Counted from the stretch's first letter, positions 1-13,778 are shown. The stretch: DNA of 64,000 nt from Nissolia schottii (GCA_003254905.1 QANU01072397.1:721934-785933), one strand, 5' to 3'. A program made the numbers and translations. The notes: generated from the sequence alone by a model not told the origin.

Positions 1-2949
1 ATTCCTCTGTTGAACGAAGAACCCATCTTTCACTGTAAAGATGCCAACCAATTAGTAAAATAATCAATGGAATCTGAACTTAGAGAATCTTATCTCATTA
101 TGGCAGCAACAAATAAATACCTCGAGGTGGAACGACTTGGCTTGCTGCTATCACAATAAGCCCTGCTTAGAACTTTAGAATTCTCGAAAGAGAATCCTTT
201 GACTGGTACCTGAATCATAAATTGAATTTTGTTGGATAGAATCCTCAGTTCTACATCCTTGAAGATGCTCTTAGATGGAATATTAAAAAACTAGCACAAC
301 ACAGCCTAGTTCAACTTGATTATACATGCAAAATCTTCCCGCATGAAAATTAATTAGGAGAATCCATCTGAAATTGTTTTTCTTGGTATCTCAATCTGCA
401 TTCTACATTCTCTTGGTTGCCACAATTACTGCTGAACTCTTTTCTCTGCCAATGTCATTTTTCACTAGTTGTATGTAGTAGATATCAAGCTACGTAACTT
501 CACTACTTTTTTCATAAAAAGAAAAAAAAAAGATACTAAGCTACACATAGAAAAGGAAATCAAGAACCATCTCCCCAAAACCAAAGCATGCGCAATGGAA
601 TGGGTTGAACTCATGTCAAATTCATGTACTATCAAACTTGTTACAATTTATTGACAGCTTGGGAGTTGTATAGCTATATCGTACTGATGAGAGAGGCTCT
701 GCAAATGCCAGCATTACAGCAAAACATGGCTTAACGGGAAGATTGTGCAACTTTGCTGACAACTCTGGCACCAAATTGAAATCTGCATATCTCACAAATG
801 TCAAAGACGAGCAAATGGCAGAATAAGTTAATTGGACATACAGCATTCAAACGCAGTTTTTCCTGTAATATTAGTGTGTGTATCTGTCAAGTGTGTATTC
901 TATATATTCCAGTTCAAGTTCAAAGTCATGTTGAATCCATTAATTGGATTGTTAATCCCAGACCCTACCCAAAATTTAACTTATCTTGATTACATAAATA
1001 AATTCCAGTAAAGGAATCTTTAGTTAGTCAATTATATAACAAATTATATTGCAATCATGTAACTTTAATCTCTCTTCCCCTCAACTAGTAATAATGCTTC
1101 GTAGTTCATCCAGAAGAATTTGAATCAAGAAAAAGGAAACAGAAAATGGTCTTCGACCCAAATAGATATGGTAGCACAGAAGTTCATTGATATGACAATT
1201 GGCTGATTTTATCCCCACAAAAGACAAATGAATCATGAACCACTTAAGCATGGATAAATAAAATGAAAACTTGGGAAAGAAAGCCATCATATTCATACCA
1301 AGTGGCGGCAACCGTCCAGTTACTTGTGCAATTCTGGGAGAGACTATATTCTTGTCTGATGCAACAAGCCCCCTAAATTGCCCAAGGTTTTGTCCATCCA
1401 CACCAGTCAATGACCACAATTTCTCAGTATCCAACCATTCAGCTTTTCCAATACCCACCCCAAACTTACTTTCCACGCCTTACCATGAGAAAATAATGAA
1501 TAAGCATTTCATTAGGTCCACAGTCAGCTTGAATAATGAGACAAATTCATAAAAGGTATTAAGTAGATACCACTTTCATTGCACAATGCTTTGCATATAG
1601 AATTCATGCCTGGAACACCCACAAATCTCTTGCCCAGTCCTTCCTAAAAAATTTCAAGTCAGAAATAACTATTCTAGTAAAAGTTATCTCAGATACACAA
1701 GGCTTTCTGGTACAAGGCATTTCATCTGCATAATTTGAAAACAAGTAACTGATTCTTTAAACGGAACATAAAAATGATGGGTGTCCCTGAAAATTTCTAT
1801 TTTTCTAGAAGAGAACTTAAACCAAGGGCAGGAGGGAGGGATCTTTCATATGTAGTAGAGTTTCAAACTGATGGAGTATGCTGCCAATGTGAAAGACTCA
1901 ATAGATGAATCCAATACAATTGATAAATCCGATACAAATGAAAGTATGAAAAATCAACAAGATCAATTATGACTACACAATATAGAACAACAACTAATTC
2001 TTATCTCACTAGGTGGAGTCAGCTACATGAATCAGGCCACACCATTATACCATTTATGATCTATGTCATAAAGATTCAACAAGGTTTTATGTTGGCTATT
2101 GACTACTTAAAACAACCCTCCTCTTTTATCCGGGCTTGGGACTGGCTATGACTACACAATTTATACTAACACAAAACAATTTAAACAATATGAAGAATAA
2201 TTGTCAACCTGTTCTATGCTGCTGAATTTAAGGGTGTTGAAATCAAATGAGCCAAACTTTTCGTTCCATTCAGCTACAAGACCCCTTGACTCCCACTCTT
2301 GAACTAGACACCACACTTCAGACTCGCTAACTGAGAAAAACGGAGCACCGTGGTCGAAATGCAGCTCCTTCCCATCTTCAGTTTTCTCTCTGGATTCCCA
2401 GAAAATAACAAAATTAGGATCCTCTTTCAATCACCATTAAGCCAATCAAAGAATTTTCCAGTAACATCAATAAGTAACAGGGTGGTTGTTTCCCGAGCTC
2501 CTTATTCTTCGTAATTCTTTAACAAAACAACAGGAAAATCCAGTAACAATTATCGAATAACTATTCCAAATAAAAAAAAACAAAACAGTGATTACACACA
2601 GAACCCCTTTAACATTTAATAAAAAAAGAAAAAAGAAATAGCGAAAAAAGAGGGAAGAACCTTCTCTGCGACATGCGTCCACCAGGGCCTCTGGCTGACT
2701 CAAAGAGAGTAACTGAAACCCCATTTCTGGCAAGTGCTGATGCACACACTGCTCCCGAGACTGCCACCAACATTCCACTTCGGTTATTAATATTATTTTA
2801 TCATTTAACTCCTATAATAAAGTATGCATGCATATTTCATTCAAATCAATGGAGCGGAAAACAAATTAAAGATGAGATGAAGATGGGAGTGGTTGCTTAC
2901 TTCCACCTCCGATCACAGCAACCCTAAAGGCGGCGGCGCTATTCATCAT
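1..2949 (-). CDS. Renalase-like FAD/NAD(P)-binding oxidoreductase, 3' part outside window
   Basis: Eight coding segments on the minus strand splice in consistent phase: 2949-2901, 2760-2661, 2389-2209, 1643-1571, 1478-1299, 782-685, 209-121 and 32-1 (continuing past the edge). All have GT donors and AG acceptors. About 267 codons are visible. The start is the ATG at 2949, which is followed by AAAFRVAVIGGGISGA, a Rossmann dinucleotide-binding glycine motif split by intron 1. Next come FESARGPGGRMSQRR (the second FAD contact region) and HFDHGAPFF, then VGVPGMNSICKAL and VASDKNIVSPR. This order matches plant At3g04650-type flavoproteins related to renalase and amine oxidase; family length, from memory, is about 450-490 residues. 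The substrate is unknown. Arabidopsis relatives are thought plastidial, but no transit peptide lies in this frame; see the overlapping uORF. The exon chain is read directly and the function is inferred. Confidence 0.85.
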
Positions 2950-3016
2950 CGTAGCGTGGGAGCAGAGAGAAAGAAGTAGTCGTTGTTGTAGTAACGCTGG
3001 CGGCGATAGCAGTCAT
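2939..3016 (-). promoter_or_regulatory. uORF overlapping the oxidoreductase start codon
   Basis: A 25-codon reading frame starts at the ATG at 3016 and ends in TAG at 2941-2939. It overlaps the main ATG at 2949 in another frame (the string ATGATGAATAG holds both). Its product is rich in Ala, Ser and Thr (MTAIAASVTTTTTTSFSLL), like a plastid transit peptide. It is either a translational control uORF or the remnant of an N-terminal targeting segment separated by a one-base frame change. Confidence 0.5.
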
Positions 3017-5150
3017 GGTCAAGAGTCCGCCACCTACATTTTCCACGGTGTCATCATCATTCATTTCATTTATTAATTACTCTTTTATTTTTTTGGATAA
3101 AACGGAATTACTTTTTATATTATTATACTGTTTATTGTCTCTTGTTGCAGCCACTTTACTCTTAGCCTATAAGGGGCGTTGGCTGCCACTCTGGGGTTTC
3201 ATCAATTGAAGATCAACCGTTATTCGAGAAGGAGTTAATACCTTGGAAATGTCCATGTGACCCAAGTTAGTCCTCAAAAAATATTAAGTGTCACAGTAAT
3301 TCTTGAAAAATATTTCGTTGCTCACTTTAAATTTCGGTGTGCGAGGTAGATAGAGTGGGCAGAGAGATGAGGAGGAAGAAGAAGGTCCCCGTATTTATGC
3401 TTGCAAACATTTATCAGTCGATAAATCTGTCAGTAATTTTTTTAAATCCGCCAATAACTATAATAAACGAAATACGTCTTTTAATTTGTGCAAAAAATCT
3501 TCCATTCAATGAAATTTGATTATCGGGGATAAATCTGTCGCTATAATGTTATTCGTTGGTAAATCAAAAAATCCTTAAACCCTAACCTCTTAAACAAATA
3601 ACTAGAGCAATTAAATAAATCATTATCAATAAGAAAAAGTAATGTCGTATTAATCTCACACACACATATTTTCTCTATAAACATTTGAAAAATGAAATTA
3701 CATGAAGTGAAAACAGAAACCTAATAGATCATTTGCAATCAATTATAATAAAAAAATTGGGATGAAGTACAATTTTATACATATTTAGGATGGAGTGCAA
3801 TGTTGACGGTGGTTTATGCAATTTACCCTAAATTCTTTCACATAAGACAGGTATGTAACATTGACAATATCAACAACCAATAATATTCTAAAAATATGAA
3901 TAAAACATCAGATCAGTTACTAGAGTTTGCAACAACAGTTAAATTTGTCCATATAATTTTAAATCAATCAAATTTGTCCTTATAATTAAAAAATGTCAAT
4001 TAAATTAATTCCTAGAGTAGACATGCCAAAAGATTAACTTGATTGACATTTACTGATTAAAAGAATGAATTTAATATATTTAAAATTATGGAGACAACTT
4101 TGATTAATGTCTCTACCTTTAGGGATTGATTTGATGGTGTAATACTAAAAATATTGTTTTGTACCATAATGGTTGATTTGATCACTATTTTCCTTTTGTC
4201 AAAGTAAAGGATTGGTACTGAATATCAAGTTTTGACAATGTTAATTTCATTCTTCTTCTTAGAACCCTTCTTCCTATTTTTTTAATATTGGTTTTTAAGC
4301 ACGCATCAACAACATCATTAAAAAATTACAAAACCATTTAATTTGGGGTATTAACACATTCTTGGTTTTAATGTAGGTAGAATTCGAAAATATGATTGGA
4401 GACAAAAAATTATAAATGTATGGGGAAGATGATTGAAATCGTCATTACATGCAGCGATTTTAGGTTTTTGAAAAGAATAAAAAAATTTCGGAATCTAAAA
4501 TCGTCATAGGAGTAGCGATTTCAGCCATTTTTTAAAAAAAATTTCAGGGTTTGAAATTGCCATAAGGAGTGGCGATTTCGGTCCCATTTTTTCTAAAAAA
4601 ATGCATTCATAATTTTATTACACCGTTCATATTATGGAAAATTAACATTTGAAAACCAATATAAAGGAAAAAAAACCTTTAATTTGATTGCCTTTGCCAA
4701 TCAACTTGAAATTAAAAAAAATGTTTTGACTTGATATTAAAGTTTTACCATTAAGAAGCGATGAGATTGGTCTATAGATCCCTATTTCTAAAAAAGAAAA
4801 TTATTAATATTTTAAATCGCGTGAAAAGTATATAAAATCATTTAATACTTCTGTTCATCACCTTAATTGTGTTTTTTTTAAGAAAGATGGTCTGTTAAAC
4901 TCAGCAACACGGACTTGTTGACGCCAAAACAAAATGTTTAAATAATCCAACAATTGGTTTGACACGAAAATGATAGAGACAAGTGGGAATAAAAAAAAAA
5001 AATAGAGAGAGAAGTTTCAAAATAAGTACGCGTTATACCTTAATGGCTTCGTGATATCATAAATGATCAATGGACCCTTCTTCCCTTGAGAGACCATAGC
5101 TCATAGCATTGATTAACAACCCACTCAAACACTCACAACCCCTTCATCAC
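3017..5150. other. Intergenic DNA between oxidoreductase and kinase
   Basis: AT-rich sequence with no supported gene. It is the shared 5' flank of two divergent genes. The only internal structure I recognise is the three-copy repeat at about 4434-4592. Short open frames here have no domain content. Confidence 0.6.
4434..4592. repeat. Three imperfect copies of an ATCG..GCGATT inverted-symmetry unit
   Basis: Three successive segments at about 4434, 4497 and 4551 share the pattern AATCGTCATN(6-8)AGCGATTT followed by a T/A-rich spacer. Each contains a short inverted repeat (AATCG..CGATT). They are spaced by about 55-63 bases. The family is unknown. Confidence 0.55.
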
Positions 5151-5747
5151 GGTTTCTCTTTTTGCTATGAGTTCTCTTGACCAAAGACCATAATCTTTGT
5201 CTCTATTCTTGTTTTTCCTCCTCGAGCTGCTTTCTGAGGTTTGTTTCATTTCATTTCGTTTCACGTGTTATTGCTCTTTATTTTTTTCTTACCCTTTAGT
5301 CACGTGTTTGTGTTATGTTTCTGTTTCTCTTTTGTCCTTTGGAAAGTTTCAATTTTTTCTTTTTTTGCATTTGGTCTTGAGGAAGAGATGGTGGTTGGTG
5401 TTCTGCTGTAGTACCTGTGAACAAATTCTTTTGTAAAGTTTTCTCTCTTTTTCATTTTTTTTTTTATCCTCTGGTTATCTGAAGACTACAGTTTGCTTCA
5501 GTTTTAGTTCTGCCATTTCATTGTTATTCTTCTTTGAGCTGTGCAACATCATCACAAACCGAACCAGTTTGAAGATATTACCAAAAAAAAGAGTACAGTC
5601 AGAGATTCAAAAACTCATGGTTTTTCATTTGAAATTATGTACTTTCAAGCAACAAATTAACCTAAAGATCTTTAATTGAGAGGTTTGAGATGAATATAGT
5701 TTCTTATGGATAAAAGGGTGGAATGGAAATGCTTGATTTGAATTGAT

Positions 5748-5792
<45 letters not shown>

Positions 5793-6117
5793 TGTGCCTT
5801 CGATCAATTTCGTCGATTTGTTCGTTATGTTAAGGCTTGGTTTGAATTGCATAACCAATTCAGAAAAATATCACTGGCATATTTACATTTTTTGTGTAAT
5901 ACCGTGAATGTGCTTCTGTTCTGAAATTTTTTGCATTGTCTTAAGTCATGTTCAAATTATTTGTATGAGCTTTTCCACTTGATTATTATTCTTCAAGACT
6001 TTTAACACATTTTGTTTTGGTTCAACCAGGTGACTTGGAAAGGGGTTTTCATTTGAAGAGATTGATACTACAATTTGTCATCGAAAAGCTGAGATTTCCG
6101 ATATAATTCATTCAGTC
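5150..6117 (+). other. Probable 5' leader and leader intron of the kinase gene
   Basis: CT-rich sequence typical of plant leaders begins near 5150. A likely leader intron ends at the acceptor near 6029 (TTCAACCAG), 89 bases before the ATG at 6118. The transcription start and the upstream donor cannot be fixed from sequence alone. Confidence 0.45.
5752..5789. repeat. (GA)n microsatellite
   Basis: A perfect 38-base GA run in the presumed leader intron of the kinase gene. Similar runs occur near the 5' ends of two other genes here. Confidence 0.95.
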
Positions 6118-8897
6118 ATGACCTGTTTCCCTTTCTTATTCAGTAAGGTGTCTTCTTCAGCTAGACAAGGAATACATGATCCAGAGATTGATGAAGGTAC
6201 ATGTTTATAACAAATTACATTCGCATAATACCTAAGTGCATGGAATAGTTATTTTGTCATGGTTTGGTTGTATTGTTAAGGTATCTATCTGTGATGTTAA
6301 TTATATACTTGATTTTAATTGGATATGATTGTGAACAGATATTTCATGCATTCAAAATGTTAGAATCTACACATACAAAGAACTAAGAAATGCCACTGAA
6401 GGTTTTAGTCAGGCCAATAAAATTGGAGAGGGTGGTTTTGGTTCTGTCTATAAGGTAAACTTGAACCACTCTTTGAATTGGCTTTGGTCATTGTTTTTTC
6501 TCCTTCCTTCTATTTATCAATGGAACCCTAACAAATAGTGGGTGGGTGGACGACCAGGGACGGCTTAAAGACAGAAAAGTCGCAGCTATAAAAGTCCTTT
6601 CAGATGAATCGAAACAAGGGGTGAAGGAGTTCTTGACAGAGATAAATGTGATCTCAGAAATAGAGCATGAGAATTTGGTCAAGTTGTATGGTTGTTGTGT
6701 GGAAAGAAACAACAGAATATTAGTCTACAACTACCTTGAGAATAACAGCCTCGCGCAAACTCTTTTAGGTAAAATGCATTTATTTTTTTTATAGTTTAAG
6801 TAACTATTTTTGTGTTTCTGTTGATGATGCTTGGATGGGACATAAGTAGTTCATCTCTGAACTTGGAAAAAGCCTTTTGCAAAAGCTTTCTTGCCAAAGT
6901 TAGCAAGTCTTTGACTCTCAATCTTAATCTAATTCTTTTTAAATCAATTTTTTTTTTTCTCTTCGCTTCCAGGCGGAGGTCACAGTAGTATCTACTTTGA
7001 TTGGCGAACAAGATCGAAAATATGCATTGGCGTTGCGCGCGGGCTTGCCTTTCTTCATGAGGAAGTAAGGCCTCACATTGTTCATAGGGATATAAAAGCA
7101 AGCAATATTCTACTTGACAAAGACCTCACTCCCAAGATTTCGGATTTTGGTCTCGCAAAGCTTATTCCGGCAAACATGACTCATGTCAGCACACGTGTAG
7201 CAGGAACATTGTAAGTACTGTAATTGGAAACTATTTTTCTCCCCCTCGTTACTAAAAATCAGCATTCTCAGTTGGAAGACTTGATCCCTTGGCCTCAAAT
7301 TCCCAGTTTTACATTAAAAATGTTTCACTCCTACATGGAAGTTAGAAGTTGGGTCCATCGGGTTTATGTTTCCATTCTTTGTTTTCAATATGTTTCCCTT
7401 TTTTAGGATTTTGTGAAGAAAACAGTAAAAGTATAAAAATCTTGTTTCCTGTTTTTACTATTTCCTTTACAAAATCCTAAAAAACATGAAACAGATTGAA
7501 TACAACAAATGAAAACAGAAATCAAACGGACCTTGATACTATGAGATAATATTTATACTGGAAAATTAGAATCTGGTGGACAAGATCAATTTTATTCTGC
7601 ACATATAATATGTAACAATCCATTTTATGTCAATTGATGACATTGAAGTTTATACTCATTTTCTCAGGCATCTGTTATCACACTGCTTTAGTTGCCAGTG
7701 TTGTGCACAAATTTGTCATCCAAAAACTGCAATGCACACATAACCTGACTGGTTTCAAATTCACATTTCACCTAATCCATGAGATCACTGAAAGTTCTGC
7801 TAAATCCATATTTATTTAAGGATGTCATATATATTTACATGAGAGAGAGGAAATCTTCTCTTTTGCTGTTTACATTATTACATGTGCATATAATCTTCTT
7901 TAATATAGTATCTTTTGTCAGAAATTTACTGATACCCTTTCTATTTCAGAGGCTATTTGGCACCAGAGTATGCAATAGGGGGGAAGCTGACACGGAAAGC
8001 AGACATTTACAGCTTCGGTGTCCTCCTTGTGGAAATAGTCACCGGAACATGTAACACGAATTCGCGATTGCCGATGGAAGAACAATTTCTTCTAGAGAGG
8101 GTATGAATGTCCCATATTCCCAGTTGAATTTGTGTATCTTTTACTGACATCAATTCTGACAATCACTTTGTTTATTCAAATCTTCGCCTATTCTAACTAG
8201 ACTAAAATTTCCTTCATACTCATTTTCTGAGTAGTTACAAGAAATGAAGTCCCCAATATGAAAATGTGTACGCTCATTCTCTTTGTACAAATTAAACTCC
8301 TTATTTAGTTTGAAATGCGTATACACTACAGTGCTATATGTGAAAGCATAGTATATACAATAAGCCAAACCATTAATTTCTGTTGTTCCATAAACATAGA
8401 TAAATCCTAACAAACATATTCTGTTATCCTTGCTTTATCATACACTAGGTAAAAATCCAAGTGATAGTAGAGTTATGCTTTAATTATGCTTGGTAAACAC
8501 ATTGGCTATCATAATGTTAAAGGACTGTGTCTTATTTCATCTTCTGTTGTTACAGATTTGGGGACTGTATGAGCGAAACGAATTGGTGGGGCTGGTAGAT
8601 ATATCTCTAAATGGGGAATTTGATGCCGAGCAGGCCTGTAGGTTCCTGAAGATTGGCCTCCTTTGCACTCAGGACTCCCCGAAGATGCGGCCACCGATGT
8701 CTTCTGTGGTCAAGATGCTCACCGGAGAAATGGTTGTGGATGACAGGAAGATAACAAAACCAGCCTTGATTACTGATTTCATGGACCTCAAAGTTAATAG
8801 GAAACAGGGAACCAATGCTGATATGAAGACTACATCTACATACAACATATCCTCTCAGGGTACTACCATGTCATTAACCCCTTCAACTTCACAATGA
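6118..8897 (+). CDS. Receptor-like cytoplasmic Ser/Thr kinase (cold-responsive kinase/At1g16670 type)
   Basis: Six exons, 6118-6196, 6339-6454, 6558-6768, 6973-7210, 7950-8100 and 8556-8897, join in phase to 378 residues. The kinase motifs are complete: glycine loop [10 protein letters not shown] (56-65), ATP lysine in VAAIKVL (K77), alpha-C glutamate in [15 protein letters not shown] (HRD 173-175), DFG (193-195), and APEY in the activation segment. There is no signal peptide, ectodomain or membrane span, so this is a cytoplasmic kinase. The N-terminus MTCFPFLF has a cysteine at position 3 that might be acylated; Gly2 is absent, so myristoylation is unlikely. The Ser/Thr-rich tail fits the At1g16670/CRPK1 group, which in Arabidopsis phosphorylates 14-3-3 proteins during cold. 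Substrates in this plant are not shown by sequence. Nothing appears broken. Confidence 0.92.
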
Positions 8898-11659
8898 GTG
8901 ATCAAAGCATGTAAACATTTTCTTTTTTCATTTTTCCTTCCATTAATTTAATTTTTTTTTCTATTTTGCTTTGGCTTGTCGTCTCCTTGTAAATTTTGCT
9001 ACCTTTCCTTACTTTTTTTTTTGAGTGATTTTTGTTGACTAGCAAGTTTTTTTTTTTTTTGGACAAATTTACTGTCCTGTAAATATGGACTGGCTTGAAT
9101 TCAATGATAAAGCTGAAGCATCTTTTCCAATTTTTTTTTTCTTAAGATTTTTTTTGATCTTATCTTAGTATCCTTAGTTGTAGGTCTATCTTTTTTATCT
9201 TATTGTATTCTATTGAGTTATTTTGAAGTGTAACCACTATTTCTTATATAACTCATTCTTGAGTTTAAGTAGACCTTATTCAAAACGTCTTTACGGCTTG
9301 TACAAGATGGTGACAAAGTCTTGTGATGTGAAAATCTCACCGGATAAAATCCACTCCCGTTGCCTATATATTCAAACCATGCTAGGGAGATTATGGTACA
9401 TTTCTTTTTTATGCAAGATAGATTACTTAGGATACTGTTACGTGGAACTTGATGTTAAGGTGTCAAAGTTCCTTGTATGTGCGAGGCTGCATCAACAGTT
9501 AAGTGATTCAGACCTTATTGTGTCACTTTCTGACAAGAGGGGGCGCATTCTCCCTATCTATAAATACTATTTGCCAAGGACAAGAGACTTTGGTTTGGAG
9601 GATTATTAAGTTTGTTTCAAGAGTTTCTACATCCTTCAGCATAAAAAGTATGTTTTGTTCGGTAAAGTTGTTTAAGGCCATCAACGTAGAAAGTAGAGAC
9701 TAAAATTATTCTATGGGGCTATTCTATCAACTTAAATTTTTGAAAAAGATAGTTGTTGATATGACATCAAAGTAACTATAATCAAAAGATTTAAAATTTG
9801 ATCATTGTCGATCCCTATTTACGTTAGAAAATGTGTAAAGAGATTAAATAAAATTATTCATGTGCCTCTTTTCAATTGTTTAAACTTTTGGAAGATAATT
9901 TTTTTTTTTTTAAAAAAAAGAGTAAATTCACATGTATACAAAGGAACCAAAATTAGAAGTGTCTATTTTTTGAAGGGAAATGTGAAGGAAAGAAAGTCTT
10001 ATTAGTAAGCTAAGAGAGAAATATAGTTAAAAAAATGATGGCTCGATACATGAAGCTTTCATTTAATAGGGTTTCAAAATGACAGATGTACACAATCTTA
10101 TTCTCGCAAGAGAAGAAGTTGTTTCCATGAATTGAACATGTGAGCTTCATCTACCACAACAACCCATCTACTGCAATAAATTCAAGGGATTGTTTGACTT
10201 CTTGTTGAACTTTGGTAAGCATGTGCATCCCAAACTGGTTCCTCTGAGCCTATAATGAAACCAAAGATGGAATGGCTGCAACCAGCACATGTCAGTTACC
10301 TCAGTTGGTGTTGTTTGTTACAGAGAATGATGTTTTCTCAGGGAGGGTTTTTGAACAGACTAAAACTGATGAAGCTTCTGCTAGATTGAATTAAGTGGAG
10401 AATAATTTATGTCCACACTCCATTGAGAATGAAGTGACTCAACACATTGCTCCATATAACATGAGTACAATACAAGATTTCTGATGGAGAAATCTTTTGC
10501 ATGTGGTCACATGGGTGACAAGGACTAATTTTATCGAGATTTCTGATGGAGAAATATTACTGACACAAGCACCGTGAGAATAAATTCTTCCACCTATTCT
10601 GGGGCGAAGTTGGTTAGTTCCTACCTGTTTCGTTAATTAATGTTATCAAAAAGTAAAACCTTCATTGACTTTCTGGAAATTCTTGATAAAAAAATATTAC
10701 TACACGATTAGGAAACATTGCGAGAAATTCTGTTTACAGAACAAACAACGCACCCACTATTATATTTTCTAAATCAACATAAAGAATTTATGCAGTTTGG
10801 GTGATGGTTATGGCAACTATACCATATTGATGAGAATTGGTTTGCACAGTAATAGCTAAGTACCAACATTCCAAATGATGTGTACTACGTCCAAAATGAA
10901 GGCATAGTAAAATATTAAGAATTGTGTTATTTGTACTCATTTACGTGTGAGATATTCAACCGACACATATATTTACTATTATTTTACATCTTAAAAAATC
11001 TCATCTAATGATACATATATGTATGTCAATACAATGTCTACATAAATAAATACAAATAACATTTTCTAATGATTAATATGTATATATATACCCACAAAGT
11101 AAATATACAAATTGTAGGCCCCTTCCCAAAAAAATAAAATTAAGAACAACTATATACGGATACAATTATCACTGTACATATTGTGAATCTATCTACATTA
11201 ATAATAGATTTAGGTATATGGTTAATGTGCTAATGGCTAAATCCTTTACGTTTATTTTCTAAAAACATATATAAATCAACAAGAACATGAATCTGCAAGT
11301 GGAAGTAGAAGTATTAGTAGTTGTCAAGGGCTTTTTTTCATTATTATTAATTTGGTAAAATCCCGACACATCTTAGTAGAAGAAAAAAAAAATAGAAGTA
11401 TTAATAGTTAAAGGCAAATGAATCTTAGCCATGCGTCCAATCCAAGCCCAACTATTAATAAGGAAAATTCATATTGAGATTGGAAACTATTTTTAAAAGC
11501 TTAGTTAAGCCTAAGTCAATACTCAAAAAACATAAAGTATATTTAAACTAATATGTATAGTTACAAACTACTAATTGTCCAATAACATTTTGAAAAAACT
11601 AGAAAAACTAGAAGATACCTTAGTCAGACACAATTTCGCACATATGTATGAAAGGAAAA
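8898..11659. other. Kinase 3' UTR and gene-poor intergenic DNA
   Basis: T-rich 3' UTR-like sequence to about 9200, then AT-rich DNA. An open frame at 9223-9609 (128 residues) has no recognisable motif. Around 10196-10310 the minus strand reads as short coding-like stretches broken by stops, possibly an old gene fragment that I could not identify. The phrase GATTTCTGATGGAGAAAT occurs twice, 61 bases apart, near 10478 and 10539. Confidence 0.5.
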
Positions 11660-12360
11660 GAAAACCGACCCAAGAATTAGCCCAGTCACCTTAATGGGTC
11701 ACTGGTTCAACCAATGAGCTATTGGGTCAATTATTAACTCAAATATAAATAAAATAATAAAAAAATATATGACCTAAAAAATTAAAAAAAATCCAAATAA
11801 ATAAGATGTATTTATTTAAACATTCATCATAACATAAAATCACTTAAAATACATAAATAAGGTTTAAACTTCAAATGTCATACCATACATAAATAATACA
11901 AGTTCAAGATCCTAAATAATAAATGGCAAGTTCAATTCCAAACATAAGGGAATCAAGTTTTAAATTACAAATACATAACAATAATTCTACATAAGTATTC
12001 AATATCTATTACAAGAATGCAACAAAAACAAGTGTATGCAACAAGAAAAATGGTACAAAAATGAGGAACTTAAAAACACATTTTGTAACAGAAAAATGAA
12101 AAAAAAAACTAGTTCAATCTGACAAACAATAATTTCAAAAAAATTCTTTATTAAACGACATCGTTTGCCTTTTTTTTTAAAAAATAAATAAGTAAAAAAA
12201 AAAAAACTCAACCAGGTCACCATTAGGTCACTAGGTTTCATAAAAATCGGTTAGGTCAGTCTGGGTCTCAAACGTGGCTGATCCACTCAGATAACCGGCC
12301 CGATCCCATGGCCAGGTAGCCGGGTTCTGGGTTGACTATGTCAGGCTAGGTCGGGCTGGT
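11660..12360. mobile_element. Probable non-autonomous DNA element with GGTCACTGG-rich ends
   Basis: The left end begins AAAACCGACCC and the right end, inverted, begins AAAACCAGCCC. Both subterminal regions are rich in GGGTCA/GGTTCAACC/GGTCACC motifs while the middle is AT-rich without coding. This resembles plant MITE-type elements with GC-rich subterminal repeats. A target duplication is not convincing; ACATATGT occurs near both outer edges but lies about 13 bases outside the arms. Confidence 0.45.
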
Positions 12361-13560
12361 TTTAATAATAATGACTTACATATGTTTCTCTGACAAATTT
12401 TTAATATTTAGTTTTAGTTGAAACATATAACAAATTATATCCTATTTTTAGTCGAATTCTATGATTTTAGTCCCAATCATTGTTGAAACTTTGTTAATTA
12501 TTGACATGTCTAATAAAGCGATACATCGACAGTGTCATGTAAGCAAAATAAACTCATTGACCAACTAGACTCAAATTTGACTCGTAACTTAATATTTGAC
12601 TAGATTTTAGATGATGACCTGGTCATTATTTGATGACAATTTTGGGTTAAATAATGGGTTATGAGCAAGAGCATGAATTAGGTGAGTTTATTTCACTGCA
12701 TCGCTAACATGTCATTCTGTTAATTATGTCAACCATTAAAATAGATTCACTATCAATAAAAACTAAAGTTATACAATTTATGATATATTTAGACCAACTT
12801 TAAAAAAATAAATTTTTAAATACCTAAATGAAATCTCTAAAATTTGTTAAACACCTAAACATGTTTTGAAAGAAAAACCTTCCCACATGATTATAATTCT
12901 CCACAAAACATTCCAGATTAGTCGTAAATGTAAACAAAAATATTATTCTGGCACATCACACACGCACACTTGGCTAGTTGTAGTTTTCATTGGATATCTT
13001 ATTACTTCATTTCCTCGGGACTTGAGATAAACATTATTTTTCTTATTTTTTTCTTCAGATTACGTAATTAGTACCAATACATGACCGATTAAAAGGATAG
13101 AAGGCTTTTAACATATAAGCGTTTAAAAATGTGTAGTGGTTATAGGTTTAAATAACGCGCATAAAATTAAGAGTTCAAATTTAAATATTTATTACCGAAG
13201 TATAAAATAAGTCCAACAATTCTTTAAGCATTCTTTAAATAAAAGTCAAAAGTTAATCAGATAGATGTTGATAATTAAAAATGAGTTAAGTCAAAAGTGT
13301 TTTAAAAATATTTAAAAATTTAAAATAAAATATTTTAAAATTTACAACATGTTTAATATATTTTTAGCTTAAAACTTTTAAGTTATTTTTTAACACTAAA
13401 TTAAGAAAAATTTCGTTTAAATTATTAATTCTTAGCATATATTTTTAATATATTAAATGCGCACATTTATATTTTCTGAATACAAACATTTTTGGTATTA
13501 ATTTTTTAGGTGCTTGTTAGCGAAAAAATGAAGAGAAAATTACAATATACAATGTAGGGT
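12361..13560. other. Intergenic DNA upstream of the J-domain gene
   Basis: AT-rich; no gene, RNA or clear repeat found. Confidence 0.55.
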
Positions 13561-13639
13561 GATGGCCTCATGGGACCCACTGCCAATTATTACACAACAC
13601 TCACAGCCCTAATCCACGAAGCAAACAAAATAATATTAA

Positions 13640-13778
13640 AAAATATGTCAAAATTTCTCTGCTCTCTCTCATCCCCTGCAACAAAAACATCACAACTCTC
13701 TCACTCTTCTCTCCATCCTTTACAAAACTTTTTGAAACTTTTAAACAACCTCACTCTCTTTTTCACAAGCAATCTCTG

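Noticed and set aside
9223-9609. 128-residue open frame downstream of the kinase gene
   Set aside because: No domain or motif, composition typical of AT-rich non-coding DNA, no splice partners; treated as chance.
10196-10310. Coding-like stretches on the minus strand
   Set aside because: Interrupted by stops and not assignable to a family; could be an old gene fragment but evidence is too weak for a feature.
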